This document shows, in pieces, positions 62,788 to 64,000 of a DNA stretch of 64,000 nt. A program made the translations under genes and the position numbers. The stretch lies in assembly GCA_964351865.1 (NCBI GenBank), contig CAYGPJ010000003.1:80606-144605 (forward strand), read 5' to 3'. Each line of letters begins with the position of its first letter. Positions within the stretch are counted from its first letter, which is position 1. The DNA is from JBCDJI01 sp964351865. Its GTDB lineage: Bacteria > Verrucomicrobiota > Verrucomicrobiia > Methylacidiphilales > JBCBYL01. The notes beneath the pieces are model-generated. The model did not search any database and was not told where the DNA came from. It saw only the letters and a list, made by a program, of their open reading frames with translations.

Positions 62788-63060
62788 TCAGGCCAAGATG
62801 AATTGAAATTCATCTGCCGGGTATTCTTCGCCTTCAATCACCAGGGTATTGTCTTCGGCATCGTAGGTGCCGAATTCACTGATTGCCCAGTGGGGCCCTT
62901 CGGTGATTTTAACCAGAAAACAACCAGACTTGTAACGAGGTCGCAGACTGGCACGCACCGCGCGTGCTTTTTTTCGCTCCTGAGTTCGCTTCAGGCTGTA
63001 AGCGGTGCAACCACCGACTACGCCAAGGGCTAAAAGTATAAGACAAGTCTGACGATCCAT
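62788..63060 (-). CDS. Small single-helix membrane protein
   Basis: A 90-residue protein of unknown function with one N-terminal membrane helix (CLILLALGVVGGCTAYSL), a basic stretch (KRTQERKKARAVRASLRPRYK) and a short beta-like domain (GCFLVKITEGPHWAISEFGTYDAEDNTLVIEGEEYPADEF). It is convergent with the AmgK-like gene. No family is recognised. Confidence 0.55.
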   Translation of the reverse strand: MDRQTCLILLALGVVGGCTAYSLKRTQERKKARAVRASLRPRYKSGCFLVKITEGPHWAISEFGTYDAEDNTLVIEGEEYPADEFQFILA

Positions 63061-63132
63061 GACACATCTACTATGTCATCACTTTAAGTGGGATGCAACT
63101 AGAACTCTAGTGGTATTGTGTTATGTTGCAGT

Positions 63133-63615
63133 ATGAGCGAAAAACCAAAACCTGCAGTGCCCGGCAATGAAGGCATTAAATTCGAAGAAAATGTAGTGAT
63201 CGATAAGCCCGCCCGCGAGCTATACGACTACTGGCGGGAATTCAGCAACTTACCCCAATTTATGTCAGTGCTCCATTCGGTAGAAATACTGGAGGGTGGA
63301 GTGACTCGTTGGCGCGTTGACGGGCCTTTGGGCATGAACATCAAGTGGGACGCGGAAGTGATCAATGATCACCCTGGTGAACTGATTGCCTGGAAAACTT
63401 TAGCGGGAGCCCAAGTGCAAAGTGCGGGCTCAGTTCGATTCAATCCTATCAGCAACAGTCAGACCGAAGTCCGCATGACGGCTGAGTATCTGCCTCCCGG
63501 GGGCGAGGTAGGAATGGTGTTGGCTGCTTTACTATTGGATGACCCGGAGCAACGAGTGCGCGATGATTTGATTCGGTTTAAACAACTAATGGAAACTGGC
63601 TCGGTGACTTCCTAG
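63133..63615 (+). CDS. SRPBCC/polyketide cyclase-like protein
   Basis: A 160-residue START-type protein: EENVVIDKPARELYDYWREFSNLPQFMSVLHSVEIL is the standard cyclase/dehydrase opening, followed by IKWDAEVINDHPGELIAWKTL and a late helix with LIRFKQLME. Such proteins bind hydrophobic ligands. The stop codon lies in the first bases of the inverted-repeat element that follows, so the original C-terminus may have been altered. An ATG 15 bases upstream is an alternative start. Confidence 0.8.
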   Translation: MSEKPKPAVPGNEGIKFEENVVIDKPARELYDYWREFSNLPQFMSVLHSVEILEGGVTRWRVDGPLGMNIKWDAEVINDHPGELIAWKTLAGAQVQSAGSVRFNPISNSQTEVRMTAEYLPPGGEVGMVLAALLLDDPEQRVRDDLIRFKQLMETGSVTS

Positions 63616-63953
63616 TAGTGCGTTGCACATAGGATGACGGGTATGGTAGGGTCCCGCGGCTGCGCATACACATCAACATAAGAGGTATAAAACGATATTT
63701 AGAGGTCGTATTTCAACAGAGAGCTGAGGTAGTGCGCTTTGTCCTCAAAGCGCTGGGTGGTCACTACGGGAAAGCGGTTTGGGGACAAACCGCCCTACCT
63801 TTTCCATATTCCTTATGTTGATGTATATGTGCGGACGCGGGATCTCAAGGCGCTGGTTCCCGTTTCGGGTTCTATATCTTCTTTGGCATCGTATCCCAAA
63901 GAGGTTTGAGACAAACCGCCCTACCCGTCTTTAGACGTGCAACTCACTACTAG
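63612..63953. repeat. MITE-like inverted-repeat element
   Basis: CTAGTAGTGCGTTGCAC at 63612 and its near-reverse complement at 63953 bound a 342-base segment. Inside, TCCCGCGGCTGCGCATACACATCAACATAAG (from about 63651) pairs with a second copy ending near 63843, and two REP hairpins ending in ACAAACCGCCCTACC (63773-63799, 63901-63926) lie between and outside. GCGCTTT/AAAGCGC is another small hairpin. No protein is coded. The remaining bases to 64000 show nothing recognisable. Confidence 0.7.
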
Positions 63954-64000
63954 TCCTTGAACAAGCGTGAAGGGAAGAGGTATTTGGGATAAAAAAACTC

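Overview
The window looks like a chromosomal segment of a Verrucomicrobiota bacterium, possibly Opitutae-like (inference). The signs are moderate GC, a complete MoxR/Bat operon, many Gfo/Idh/MocA oxidoreductases (several with Tat signals), two 3-keto-disaccharide hydrolase (DUF1080) proteins, a ThuA-like protein, several sugar isomerase-like TIM barrels, a REP-associated transposase and many short palindromic repeats. There is no rRNA, no prophage and no CRISPR array. Two tRNA genes are present, Ser-UGA and Gly-GCC, both on the minus strand.

Layout. 1-0.97 kb: tRNA-Ser with degenerate repeats of its own 3' end on one side and a duplicated 5' end on the other. 0.97-8.2 kb: an oxidoreductase and epimerase pair, a RAYT with flanking REPs, DNA polymerase IV, an MFS transporter, an AsmA-like protein and a HAD phosphatase. 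8.4-16.7 kb: a seven-gene MoxR-DUF58-Bat operon with BatB and BatC fused. 16.7-25.5 kb: a minus-strand sugar cluster (three Gfo/Idh enzymes, an Nramp-like transporter, two DUF1080 proteins, ThuA-like protein, cupin) that fits oxidative 3-keto-glycoside cleavage. 25.6-29.3 kb: oxidoreductase, TIM barrel and ROK regulator. 29.3-30.9 kb: DUF1573, rhodanese and MauE-like membrane protein. 31.2-37.9 kb: two modules that each pair a TIM barrel and a Gfo/Idh enzyme with a divergent AraC regulator, separated by an esterase. 37.9-41.1 kb: an accessory stretch with hipBA, a single-domain GIY-YIG protein and a repeat array leading into tRNA-Gly.

41.1-64 kb is mostly housekeeping: GalU-type nucleotidyltransferase with a glucuronokinase-like GHMP kinase, rhamnose mutarotase, LOG protein, rlmH, dcd, mgtE, PspC, SMP-30 lactonase, BASS transporter, hom-thrC, an ATP-grasp/alpha-E pair, UDP-glucuronate decarboxylase, ctpA, tsaD, bioD, a lysozyme-like exported protein, a divergent MurU/AmgK-like pair, and an SRPBCC protein whose end abuts a MITE-like inverted repeat.

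Most interesting points: (i) both tRNA genes carry hairpin-rich arrays of their own 3' termini, one next to a GIY-YIG gene; (ii) a RAYT flanked by REPs whose relatives recur elsewhere, including inside the apparent start of batE; (iii) the clustered, partly exported 3-keto-sugar gene set with a translationally coupled Nramp-like transporter.
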